DNA of 12,068 bases. Origin: an uncultured beta proteobacterium (GTDB taxonomy: Bacteria; Pseudomonadota; Gammaproteobacteria; Burkholderiales; SG8-39). Each line of letters starts with the position of its first letter. Position 1 is the stretch's first letter. The position numbers and the translations under genes are program-made. Of the stretch, positions 1 through 7,618 are shown piece after piece. The stretch is taken from NCBI GenBank assembly GCA_902826155.1, contig CADEDU010000096.1, forward strand, positions 7,769 to 19,836. Reading direction: 5' to 3'. The notes beneath the pieces were generated by a model. The model was not told where the DNA came from. It saw only the letters and a program-made list of their open reading frames with translations, and searched no databases.

Positions 1-162
1 CGTGCGCACGCGGCCGCTATGCCCGTATCCGCAGGTCGCGCGCTGGAATGGTCAAGGCAGCTCCGACGATGCCGCCAACTTCCGCTGCGCGCGACCCGAG
101 CGGGATGATCACGGACACGGCCATGGTCACGGAGACGACCGCGACGGGGGACACGACAAAGA
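1..162. other. Downstream flank of livF, no firm gene
   Basis: This is the stretch after the livF stop codon, up to the window edge. I see no recognisable gene, terminator U-tract or RNA. On the minus strand there is a short open frame ending in TAG at 17-19, with possible starts at GTG 154 or ATG 124 (45 or 35 residues). It is hydrophobic and rich in valine, isoleucine and alanine. It has no Shine-Dalgarno sequence and resembles no family I know. The heptamer tcacgga occurs twice, 18 bp apart (109-115 and 127-133), which makes the frame slightly repetitive. It may be chance or a small membrane peptide. Confidence 0.3.
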
Positions 163-882
<720 letters not shown>

Positions 883-889
883 GGCGATC

Positions 890-1660
890 TCATGCGAACT
901 CCGCCCCGAGGTAGGCGCCGATCACCTTCGGATTCTTCTGTACCTCGGCGGGCAGTCCGTCGAACAGATACTCGCCGTGGTCCATCACGAACACGTGATC
1001 GGACACGCGCATCACCAGGTCCATGTTGTGTTCCACCACGACGAGCGTGACGCCACGCGACTTCAGCTCGCGCAGGCGGCCGAGCAGGAACTCCACCTCG
1101 GAGGCGTTCAGCCCCGCCGCCGGTTCATCGAGCATGAGCAGCTTGGGTCGCGTGGCGAGCGCACGGGCGATCTCGAGCATGCGCTGCTGCCCGTAGGCGA
1201 GCGAGCCGGCGCGCTGATCGGCACGTGCGTCCAGTCCGACGAGTTTCAACAGTTCGTGCGCCTCACCCAGACACCGATCGCGATCGGCGCGACGCGCTGC
1301 ACCGGGAATGAGGTACTGCCACGGCGGGATCCGGTGATGATTGTGGAAACCCGCCAGCACGTTTTCCACCAGCGAGAGGTTCTTGAACAGCCGGATCTTC
1401 TGGAACGTGCGCGCGATGCCCAACCCGACTCGATCGAACGAGCGCAATCCGGCCAGGTCGCGCCCTTCGAACGTCAGACCACCAGCATTCGGTTGATACA
1501 CGCCCGAGAGCAAATTGAGCAGCGTCGACTTGCCTGCACCGTTCGGGCCGATCACTGCGTAGATCACGTCGCGCGGGATGCTGAGCGAAATATCGGCCAC
1601 GGCGTGCACACCACCGAAGCGTTTGTGCAGGCCCTGCGCGATCAGGATCAGCTCGCTCAT
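890..1660 (-). CDS. livG: Branched-chain amino acid-type ABC transporter ATP-binding protein LivG
   Basis: This is the first ATPase subunit of the importer, 256 residues. Walker A is GPNGAGKST at 38-46, the Q-loop Gln is residue 87, the signature is LAYGQQ at 154-159, Walker B is LLMLDEP at 174-180 and the H-loop His is 211. The C-terminal segment ending in NPKVIGAYLG is typical of LivG. The open frame extends far upstream through livM in another frame, but the real start is the ATG at 1658-1660. It has a strong AAGGAGG at 1671-1677, 10 nt upstream, and overlaps the livM stop by 4 bp (ATGA). This coupling and the order H-M-G-F are standard for the family. Confidence 0.95.
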   Translation of the reverse strand: MSELILIAQGLHKRFGGVHAVADISLSIPRDVIYAVIGPNGAGKSTLLNLLSGVYQPNAGGLTFEGRDLAGLRSFDRVGLGIARTFQKIRLFKNLSLVENVLAGFHNHHRIPPWQYLIPGAARRADRDRCLGEAHELLKLVGLDARADQRAGSLAYGQQRMLEIARALATRPKLLMLDEPAAGLNASEVEFLLGRLRELKSRGVTLVVVEHNMDLVMRVSDHVFVMDHGEYLFDGLPAEVQKNPKVIGAYLGAEFA

Positions 1661-2658
1661 CGCGCCCGTTCCTCCTTCGTGCCCTCGCGCGAGCCGCGGC
1701 CAGCGAGCGAAGCCGTCAAAGCGTTCCAACCCTGGACGATGCCGCCGGGCATGAACAACACCACCAGCGCGAGCGCCACTCCGTAGACCATCAGCCGCAG
1801 CTCGCCGAATTCGCGCAGCACCTCGACCAGCACGGTCAACAGGATGGCGCCGATCACCGGGCCGGCCATGGTGCCCATGCCGCCGACGATCACCATCGCC
1901 ATCATCGTGAACGACTCGACGATCTGGAACAGGTCGGGCGAGAGCGTGCCCACGAACGGCGGCAGAAAGCCCCCCGCAATGCCGGCGATCGCCGCGCCCA
2001 CGGCAAACGCGAACACCTTCCATTTCTGCGGATTGATGCCGAGCGAAGCGGCCGAGACTTCGTCCTCGCGGATCGCGCGCAGCGTCTCGCCGATCGGCGA
2101 ACGCACCAGATTGGCGAGCAGCACGTAGATCAGGAACGCCGTGCCGCCGATGAGATAGAACAGCGTCGCCTGATTGGAGAAATCGATCGTGGCCAGACCC
2201 GGCAGCGTGATCGGCGGCGGCGGCATGATGCCGTAGATGCCGAGCGGCCCTTCGGTGAGGTCGATCCAGTTGATCAACAGCTGATAAGTGATCACCGCGA
2301 AGCCGAGCGAGGCGATGCCCAGGTAGTGGCCCCGCAAGCGCGTGCCGAACACCGCCAGGATCGCGCCGAACAGGCCGGCGAGCACGACCCCTGCCGCGAA
2401 CGCGATCCAGAACGGCCAACCGGCCTTCATCACCAGCAGTGTCGAGGCGTACGCACCGATCGCGTAGAACGCCGATTGCCCCAGATTCAACTGTCCGCAA
2501 TAGCCCAACACGAGATTGAGGCCCATCGCAAGCAGCACGTTGAGCGCGCACACGATCAGGATGCCGCGCCAGTAGTTGCCGGTGAACACCAGCGGCAGCA
2601 GCGCGATCACCGCGATCGCGACGAGCAGCAGCAGCCAGCGCGGCACGCGGTCAGACAT
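1657..2658 (-). CDS. livM: Branched-chain amino acid-type ABC transporter permease LivM
   Basis: This is an inner-membrane permease subunit of the HAAT importer that pairs with LivH to form the channel. It has 333 residues and about eight to ten hydrophobic segments. The family landmark GLNLVLGYCGQLNLGQ lies near residues 47-62, and the ATPase-coupling segment containing VIVGGMGTMAGP lies in the last third. The tail is basic and lies in the cytoplasm (SREGTKEERAR). The ATG at 2656-2658 overlaps the end of livH by 8 bp. It has AAGGA 3 nt upstream, a close but usable ribosome site. No truncation is seen. Confidence 0.94.
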   Translation of the reverse strand: MSDRVPRWLLLLVAIAVIALLPLVFTGNYWRGILIVCALNVLLAMGLNLVLGYCGQLNLGQSAFYAIGAYASTLLVMKAGWPFWIAFAAGVVLAGLFGAILAVFGTRLRGHYLGIASLGFAVITYQLLINWIDLTEGPLGIYGIMPPPPITLPGLATIDFSNQATLFYLIGGTAFLIYVLLANLVRSPIGETLRAIREDEVSAASLGINPQKWKVFAFAVGAAIAGIAGGFLPPFVGTLSPDLFQIVESFTMMAMVIVGGMGTMAGPVIGAILLTVLVEVLREFGELRLMVYGVALALVVLFMPGGIVQGWNALTASLAGRGSREGTKEERAR

Positions 2659-3541
2659 TCTCTTCCTTGCGCTCGGCGATCAGGCCGGTGGGCCGGAACC
2701 ACAGCATCACCAGCAGCAGTGCGAACACGATCAGATCGGTGAGCCCCGGTGCGAAGAACTGCGTCGAGAACGCTTCGATCAGCCCGACCAGCAACCCGGC
2801 GATGATCGTGCCCTCGATGTTGCCGAAGCCGCCGATGATGACGATCGCGAACGACTTGACGATGACCGACGCGCCGGCGAACGGCGTGAGCACCAGCAGC
2901 GGTCCGAGCATCGCCCCCGCCAGCCCGGCAAGCCCCGACGCGATGACGATGGTCAGCATGATCAACCGGTTCTGATTGATGCCCATCAGCCCGGCCGTCT
3001 CGCGATCCTGCGAGACCGCGCGCAGCGCCTTGCCGGTGAACGTGAGCTTCATGAACGCGTACAACCCGGCAATCGCGATGCCGGCGACGATCACCACGAA
3101 CAGGCTTTGCGCCGTGAGAAACAGCGAGCCGAACCGTAACGTGTTCTGCGCCAGCGGCGAGCTGAACTCGTACGGGACCGGTCCGAACGCCATGAGCTGG
3201 CCGTTCTCGAGCAGGATCGACACGCCGATGGTGGCGATCAGCGGCCGCAACTCGTCGCCGCGATCGCGCAGCGGTGCGAATACCGCGGCGTTCACCAGCA
3301 CGCCGAGCACGCAGCCGATCGCCAGCGCGACCAGCAGCGAACTCGGATACGGCCAGCCGAACTTGTGCACCGCGAAGTAGGCACCGAACGCGCCGATGGT
3401 CACGAAATCGGCGTGCGCGAAGTTGATCTGATTCAGGATGCCGTAGATCAGCGTCAGGCCGAGCGCGACGAGCACGTACAGGCAACCGAGGACGATGCCG
3501 TTGATGGACTGCTGCAGCAGGACGTTGACGATATCGGGCAC
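2651..3541 (-). CDS. livH: Branched-chain amino acid-type ABC transporter permease LivH
   Basis: This is the other inner-membrane permease of the importer. It has about eight membrane segments, opening with INGIVLGCLYVLVALGLTL and the NQINFAHADF motif seen in LivH proteins. The ATPase-docking segment (IVIIGGFGNIEG) is near the C-terminus. There is no ATG start. Candidates are GTG at 3539-3541 (296 residues) and TTG at 3557-3559 (302 residues). I prefer the GTG because LivH proteins usually have only a few residues before LLQQ. In addition, the TTG lies at the end of the terminator U-tract. Neither has a convincing Shine-Dalgarno sequence. The terminator just upstream means expression depends on readthrough from livK. 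Confidence 0.9.
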   Translation of the reverse strand: MPDIVNVLLQQSINGIVLGCLYVLVALGLTLIYGILNQINFAHADFVTIGAFGAYFAVHKFGWPYPSSLLVALAIGCVLGVLVNAAVFAPLRDRGDELRPLIATIGVSILLENGQLMAFGPVPYEFSSPLAQNTLRFGSLFLTAQSLFVVIVAGIAIAGLYAFMKLTFTGKALRAVSQDRETAGLMGINQNRLIMLTIVIASGLAGLAGAMLGPLLVLTPFAGASVIVKSFAIVIIGGFGNIEGTIIAGLLVGLIEAFSTQFFAPGLTDLIVFALLLVMLWFRPTGLIAERKEENV

Positions 3542-3557
3542 GGGATTCGGATCGCGC

Positions 3558-3586
3558 AAAAAACAAGGCGCCCGGCGGCGCCCTGT
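3558..3586 (-). terminator. Intrinsic terminator / attenuator between livK and livH
   Basis: On the minus strand there is a GC-rich hairpin with a 10-pair stem: 3577-3586 pairs with 3563-3572, including one G-T wobble. The core is the self-complementary hexamer GGCGCC, and the loop is four bases (3573-3576). It is followed by TTTTTT at 3563-3558, of which the first T also belongs to the stem. This is the classic rho-independent form and starts 17 nt after the livK stop. Only about 16 nt separate the U-tract from the likely livH start, so there is no room for a separate livH promoter. I infer partial termination that lowers permease and ATPase levels relative to the binding protein. Confidence 0.85.
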
Positions 3587-3603
3587 TCGAGATGAAGCGA
3601 CGT

Positions 3604-4764
3604 TCAGTTATTCCAGTTGAGTGCGCGCCACTTCAGGTCGGGTCCGGTCTCGACGTAGTGCATCGTGCTCGGGTGGATGTTCTGCCCCTTCGCATCGAAC
3701 GACACCACGCCGGTGGTGGCACGGTAGTTCTTGGTTTCGGCAAGCTTGTCGCGGATCGACTTGGCATCAGTGCCGCCGCGGCGCACCACGTCGGCGAGCA
3801 GGAGGAACTGGTCGTAGGCGTGCGCATTGATGTGCGTGGGAATCTTGTCGGCGCCGTACTTCGCCTTGAACGCCTTGACGAAGCCCTGCACCACCGGATT
3901 GCTGCTGTCCGGATCGAACTGCACGATGCGCACGTAACCTTGCGCGCCCCTGCCCGCCTTCTCGTCGAATCCCGCCGGCAGCCAGATCGTGCCCAGCTGG
4001 ATCGCCTTGCCGCCGCCGCCCCTCACGACCTTGGCCTGTTCCAGCGCCTGCGTGATGCGTACTCCCTGCCCTTCGAGCGACACGCTGAAGATCGCGTCGA
4101 CCTGACCCAGGCTGGCGATGCGGGTGGCGATCGGCGTGAAGTCGTTGACGGTCCGATCGAAACCGATGCGTTGCACGATCTCGCCGCCCAGCGCGGTGAA
4201 GTTCTTCGAGAACTCGGCGGCGTTGCCGATGCCGGCATTGGTGTTCTCGTGGACGATCACCGCCTTGCGCACCTTCAGCCGGTTGTAGGCGTTCTTGGCG
4301 AGGCTCTCCCCCTGCATCACTTCGTCCGGGAAGATGCGGAACACCCACTTCGAGTTCTGGTTGGTGAGCTTGGCGGTCGACGAACCCGCATTGAGCAGCG
4401 GCACCTGCGCCTGCGTGATGATCGGCAGTACCGCGAGCGATGCATCGGAGCATTCCTCGCCGAGGATCACGTCGGGCTTGAACGTCTCGAGCAGCCGCTT
4501 GACCGTTTGCGTCGCCCCGAGCGGGCTGCACTGCGAATCCTCGATGCGGACCTCGAATTTGACGCCGTTGATGCCGTCCTTGAATTGTTCGAGCGCGAGA
4601 TCCCAGCCCTGCTTGTTCTGTACGCCGAAGTACGACGCCGGGCCGGAAATCGGGGTGATCACGCCGACCTTGATCGTCTTGGTTTGCGCGAGCACCGTGC
4701 CGGCGCTGAGTGCGAACGCGCTGGCCAGCGCGGCGGGCAATACGCATGCTACGAATCGACGCAT
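3604..4764 (-). CDS. Periplasmic branched-chain amino acid-type ABC transporter substrate-binding protein
   Basis: This is the LivK/LivJ-like ligand receptor (Peripla_BP_6 fold) that feeds the LivHMGF membrane complex. The 386 residues begin with a Sec signal peptide, probably cut after Ala26 (TVLA/QT). The mature protein opens with the family's IKVGVITPISGPASYFG strand-loop. Cys79 and Cys105 are placed like the disulfide pair of E. coli LivJ. The ATG at 4762-4764 has GGGAGG at 4771-4776, 6 nt upstream, the best ribosome site of the operon. In this family the ligand may be an amino acid, an aromatic acid, an amide or another small organic molecule. The catabolic neighbours make a non-amino-acid ligand plausible, but this is inference. 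Confidence 0.93.
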   Translation of the reverse strand: MRRFVACVLPAALASAFALSAGTVLAQTKTIKVGVITPISGPASYFGVQNKQGWDLALEQFKDGINGVKFEVRIEDSQCSPLGATQTVKRLLETFKPDVILGEECSDASLAVLPIITQAQVPLLNAGSSTAKLTNQNSKWVFRIFPDEVMQGESLAKNAYNRLKVRKAVIVHENTNAGIGNAAEFSKNFTALGGEIVQRIGFDRTVNDFTPIATRIASLGQVDAIFSVSLEGQGVRITQALEQAKVVRGGGGKAIQLGTIWLPAGFDEKAGRGAQGYVRIVQFDPDSSNPVVQGFVKAFKAKYGADKIPTHINAHAYDQFLLLADVVRRGGTDAKSIRDKLAETKNYRATTGVVSFDAKGQNIHPSTMHYVETGPDLKWRALNWNN

Positions 4765-4819
4765 CGAGATCCTCCCGGGAAAAGCGGCGAAATTGGCGCA
4801 CCGGGGGTCTCCCGGCGTT

Positions 4820-4873
4820 CGGCGCGGACGTTACCCGAGGGCGGCGGCGCCGACAACTGTTTCGTCCGCGCCG
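4820..4873. repeat. 11-bp perfect inverted repeat upstream of livK
   Basis: The arm cggcgcggacg at 4820-4830 is exactly complementary to cgtccgcgccg at 4863-4873, with 32 bp between them. The centre-to-centre distance is 43 bp, about four helical turns. It lies wholly in the 125-bp gap between the oxygenase gene and livK. No U-tract follows on the minus strand, so it is not a standard terminator. The arms bracket the candidate promoter at 4828-4856, which fits paired regulator sites. The alternative is a chance repeat, or an RNA stem in the transcript that reads through from upstream. Confidence 0.5.
4828..4856 (-). promoter_or_regulatory. Candidate sigma-70-like promoter for livK
   Basis: Read on the minus strand, TTGTCG (4856-4851) and TAACGT (4833-4828) are separated by exactly 17 bp. 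They match the -35 and -10 consensus at four and three of six positions. A start near 4821 would give a leader of about 57 nt before the livK ATG, with GGGAGG at its end. The match is modest, and the main support is position: this is one of only two gaps above 100 bp between genes of the window. Confidence 0.35.
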
Positions 4874-4889
4874 GTTCTAACCGCAGGCT

Positions 4890-5720
4890 TCACGCCGCCT
4901 GACCATGCGCTTCCGGGATCAGTTGCGCGCGCGCCGCATGCCAGCGCTCGATCGCTTTCGCGTGCACGGCCAGCGCATCGGGGTGAAAGTCGGCAAGCGG
5001 CGCCGGATCGTGCTCGAAGTGGCCATGGCGATCGGTGCCGCGCACGAGCGTGACCGAAAGCCGCTGCTTCGCGGAACACCGGCAATGCGTCGGGATGTAG
5101 CTGATGCCCAGGCCGATGCGCCGATCATCGGATCGATTGGGCATCGAGTTGTGCAGCAGATGAGTGTGATGCAGCGAGAACTCGCCAGGGCTGAGCGGCA
5201 TCATCGCGAGCGTCGCATCGTCGGGCACTTCGGCAATCTGCCCAGTCGGGAACAGATTCGCCGCATGCTTGCCCACCCCGTGCGAGATCTGCCCGTGCTT
5301 GTGCGAGCCGGGCGCCACCTGCACGCATCCGCTTTCCTGCGTGCTCGGCGACAGCGCGACCCATGCGGTGACGTGTTCCGCCGGCGACAGGCCGAAGTAG
5401 GTCGAGTCCTGATGCCAGCTGATGAACGCATCGGAGCGCGGCTCCTTCAGCCACAACGTGAGGTGGTAGACGAGGATGTCCGGGCCGATGAGATCTTCCA
5501 CCGCGTCGAGGATGCGCGGGTGCCGCACCACTTCGTCGGCCCACTTCAGATACAGATACATCTTGCGACGCTGATCCGGCCCCAGGCCGTGCTCGCGTTC
5601 ACCCGCTTCGAGCAGATCGCGATAACGGCGCGCTTCCTGCGCCGAGAACGCACGCACCGGACTGAAGTAGCCGTGCTCGCGGTAGTGCTCGACCTGTTGC
5701 GAGGTGAGAAGCTTCGGCAT
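4890..5720 (-). CDS. Phytanoyl-CoA dioxygenase (PhyH) family Fe(II)/2-oxoglutarate oxygenase
   Basis: This is a predicted cytoplasmic non-haem iron oxygenase that hydroxylates an organic substrate while decarboxylating 2-oxoglutarate. The 276 residues span the complete family fold. The iron facial triad is visible as His103-Gln-Asp105 (WHQD) and the distal His190 in LLHNSMPNRSDDRR. The 2-oxoglutarate-binding Arg is probably 200 or 201. The carboxylate ligand Asp105 is present, which argues against the related halogenases, where this position is Ala or Gly. The ATG at 5718-5720 lies 14 bp after the preceding Bug gene, so they are probably cotranscribed; its ribosome site is poor. The substrate is unknown; family members act on acyl-CoAs, amino acids and natural-product intermediates. 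Confidence 0.85.
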   Translation of the reverse strand: MPKLLTSQQVEHYREHGYFSPVRAFSAQEARRYRDLLEAGEREHGLGPDQRRKMYLYLKWADEVVRHPRILDAVEDLIGPDILVYHLTLWLKEPRSDAFISWHQDSTYFGLSPAEHVTAWVALSPSTQESGCVQVAPGSHKHGQISHGVGKHAANLFPTGQIAEVPDDATLAMMPLSPGEFSLHHTHLLHNSMPNRSDDRRIGLGISYIPTHCRCSAKQRLSVTLVRGTDRHGHFEHDPAPLADFHPDALAVHAKAIERWHAARAQLIPEAHGQAA

Positions 5721-5734
5721 CGGTATCGTCGTGT

Positions 5735-6766
5735 TCAGCTCGCGCTCGCACCGGTGGAGCGCACCGCGTCGGCCCAGATCTTGCGCTCGCGCGCGAGCAT
5801 CGCCTCGGCCGCCTCGACGGAAACCTGCTCGGCCGTCCCAAGCTGCTTGTCCATCTCGGCCTTGAATACGGCGTCACTCGTCGCCTTGGCCAGCGCAGCA
5901 CGCAGGCTCGCGAGTACCGGCGCCGGGGTCGCTGCATGCGCAACCGCCGCGAACCACACCGGCACGTCGAGGGTCGGAAAGCCCGACTCGATCAGGGTCG
6001 GCACGTCGGGCAAAGCTGGAGAGCGCTTCGCGGTACTGACGGCGAGAGCGCGCAGCTTGCCTTCCTGCCCGCGCAATAGTGGTACCGCAGTGGACGCGCC
6101 GATCTGGCTGAAGCCGATGCGTCCCGAGAGCAGATCGGTGCGTTGCGGCGCGGCCCCCTGATACGGTACGTGCAGGAACTTCACACCGGCCAGGTTCGCC
6201 ATCACTTCGGTCTTCAGGTGCGAGAGCGACCCGACACCGTTCGATCCGTACGAGACCTTGCCGGGGTTGGCGCGCGCGAAGTCCAGAAACTCCTTCATGT
6301 TCTTCGCAGGCACGGCTTCGACGTTGGTCACCAGCACGTTCGGCAGGCTGCCTAACATGCCGATCCAGGTGAAGTCCTTCTCCGGATCGTAGGCGAGCTT
6401 GCCGAACAGCGGCTTGTTGATCGCCAGGATCGCCTGCCCGGCGACCAGCATGGTGTAGCCATCGGCAGGCGCACTGGCCACGTAGGCCGCGGCGACGTTG
6501 CCGCCGGCGCCCGGCTTGTTCTCGACAATAACCTGCTGATTGATTTGCGCCGCGAGCGTGGTGGCGACCGCGCGCGTCATCGTGTCGGTGGGGCCACCCG
6601 AGGCGAACGGCACGATGAAGCGCAGCGGTTTGGCCGGAAACGTCTGCCCCAGGGCGTTGCGCGCGACCAATCCGGCAGCAGGCAGCGCCAGTGCCGCCCG
6701 CAACCACGCGCGCCGCGTCGTATCGATCGGCGCCAGCCGATCGCGATGCTTCAGTTCTTCGTCCAC
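5735..6766 (-). CDS. Bug/TctC-family extracytoplasmic substrate-binding protein, Tat-like leader
   Basis: This is a periplasmic solute receptor of the tripartite tricarboxylate transporter (TctC, Bug) family, which generally binds small carboxylates. The core is canonical: PFASGGPTD at 53-61 and ENKPGAGGN at 82-90 followed by ADGYT at 101-105, the loops that form the ligand pocket. The leader has twin arginines (TTRRAWL, residues 16-22), then an alanine/leucine helix ending near LGQ 39-41, which suggests Tat export. I start it at GTG 6764-6766 (343 residues) because GAGG at 6775-6778 lies 8 nt upstream. A GTG at 6805 would add 13 residues. No TctA or TctB gene is nearby, the usual state of orphan Bug proteins in Burkholderiales. 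Confidence 0.88.
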   Translation of the reverse strand: MDEELKHRDRLAPIDTTRRAWLRAALALPAAGLVARNALGQTFPAKPLRFIVPFASGGPTDTMTRAVATTLAAQINQQVIVENKPGAGGNVAAAYVASAPADGYTMLVAGQAILAINKPLFGKLAYDPEKDFTWIGMLGSLPNVLVTNVEAVPAKNMKEFLDFARANPGKVSYGSNGVGSLSHLKTEVMANLAGVKFLHVPYQGAAPQRTDLLSGRIGFSQIGASTAVPLLRGQEGKLRALAVSTAKRSPALPDVPTLIESGFPTLDVPVWFAAVAHAATPAPVLASLRAALAKATSDAVFKAEMDKQLGTAEQVSVEAAEAMLARERKIWADAVRSTGASAS

Positions 6767-6774
6767 GCTGCGAT

Positions 6775-6778
6775 CCTC
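6775..6778 (-). promoter_or_regulatory. Ribosome binding site deciding the GTG start of the Bug gene
   Basis: GAGG on the minus strand, 8 nt before GTG 6766. The earlier in-frame GTG at 6805 has no comparable site, so this favours the shorter protein with its twin-arginine leader nearer the N-terminus. Confidence 0.55.
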
Positions 6779-6836
6779 ATTGTTGTACGACGCCGCCCGC
6801 TGCACGGCAGCGCCGCCTGCCAGACACCGACCGGCC

Positions 6837-7556
6837 TCAGCGCGACGTCGCCTTCGCCAGCCGCGCGGCGTTGTCCTTGGTGTCGTAGATGTTGACGGCT
6901 TCCTTGCCTTCGGCCGCCTTGGTCATGCGGTCGCGGATATCGTTGGCCATCGCGTTGTTGCGCTGTACCGCCGGGCGCGCTTCCATCGCCTTGTACCAGC
7001 GCATGAAATTCGGATAGCCGGCCTCGTCGATGCCGCGATCCTTGTGCATCTTGGTCCAGGGATACACCGCCATGTCGGCGATGGTGTACTCGTCGCAGCC
7101 CAGCCATGCCGACTCGTGCAGGCGGTTGTCCATCACCTTGTACAACCGCAGCGACTCATTGACGTAGCGGGTGCGGCCGTACTCGTTGTCCTTGGCGACA
7201 TTGATGAAGTGGTTGGCCTGGCCGAACATCGGCCCCACGCCCGCCATCTGGAAGATCAGCCACTGCAACGTGTCGTAACGCTTGCGCGGATCCTTCGGCA
7301 GGAACTTGCCGGTCTTCTCGGCCAGGTAGATGAGGATCGCGCCCGATTCCATCATCGAGTACGGCTTGCCGCCCGGGCCATCGGTGTCGAGGATCGCGGG
7401 AATCTTGTTGTTGGGGCTGAGTTTGAGAAACTCCGCCGTGAACTGATCACCGGTGCGGATGTTCACGTCGAAGTGCTTCCAGCCCAGGCCGCACTCCTCC
7501 AGCATGATCATCACCTTCTGGCCGTTGGGCGTGGGTTGCGAGTGCAGTTCGATCAT
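6837..7556 (-). CDS. Nu-class glutathione S-transferase-like protein (YfcG/YghU type)
   Basis: This is a cytoplasmic thioredoxin-fold enzyme that uses glutathione, 239 residues. It carries the Nu-class signature TPNGQKV with Thr9 and Asn11 in the same places as the active-site residues of E. coli YfcG. It also has SPNNKIPAI with the cis-proline, and ESGAILIYLAEK, which contacts glutathione. The helical C-terminal domain contains YTIADMAVYPW. Characterised relatives bind glutathione disulfide and reduce disulfides or peroxides more than they conjugate substrates. AAGGAG at 7563-7568, 6 nt before the ATG at 7554-7556, fixes the start. The C-terminal tail of roughly 25 residues past the YfcG end is charged and looks like the YghU tail. 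In this cluster it may remove glutathione from an intermediate or protect against oxidative stress. Confidence 0.9.
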   Translation of the reverse strand: MIELHSQPTPNGQKVMIMLEECGLGWKHFDVNIRTGDQFTAEFLKLSPNNKIPAILDTDGPGGKPYSMMESGAILIYLAEKTGKFLPKDPRKRYDTLQWLIFQMAGVGPMFGQANHFINVAKDNEYGRTRYVNESLRLYKVMDNRLHESAWLGCDEYTIADMAVYPWTKMHKDRGIDEAGYPNFMRWYKAMEARPAVQRNNAMANDIRDRMTKAAEGKEAVNIYDTKDNAARLAKATSR

Positions 7557-7618
7557 CGTTCTCTCCTTGAAGTCAATTCGTTGGGTTATCCGTCCAGCGG
7601 CGCGAAACGCTCGCCGCC

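Noticed and set aside
1..17. Palindromes cgtgcgcacg (1-10) and gcggccgc (10-17)
   Set aside because: Short palindromes of this size are expected many times in 12 kb of GC-rich DNA, and no stem with a U-tract follows.
1661..2551. Long minus-strand frame extending livG upstream through livM as if a fusion
   Set aside because: The upstream part is livM read in the wrong frame (Arg/Asp/His-rich). The real livG start at 1660 has AAGGAGG and the usual 4-bp overlap.
3592..4902. 436-codon plus-strand open frame opposite livK
   Set aside because: It is antisense to a binding protein with a signal peptide and a good ribosome site; no recognisable family is seen in the plus-strand product.
4890..5720. 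PhyH-family protein as a SyrB2-type halogenase
   Set aside because: The iron-binding motif is His-Gln-Asp with the carboxylate present; halogenases replace this Asp with Ala or Gly to bind halide.
6751..6780. Nine-codon ATG frame overlapping the GTG start of the Bug gene, as a leader peptide
   Set aside because: It has no ribosome site of its own. Its ATG simply overlaps the GAGG that serves the GTG start, and nothing indicates frameshifting.
7597..7617. Hairpin between the LLM and GST genes (gcggcg with cgccgc) as a terminator
   Set aside because: The stem is only six pairs with a 9-base loop and no U-tract; similar weak stems occur at 6806-6821 and 10065-10079.
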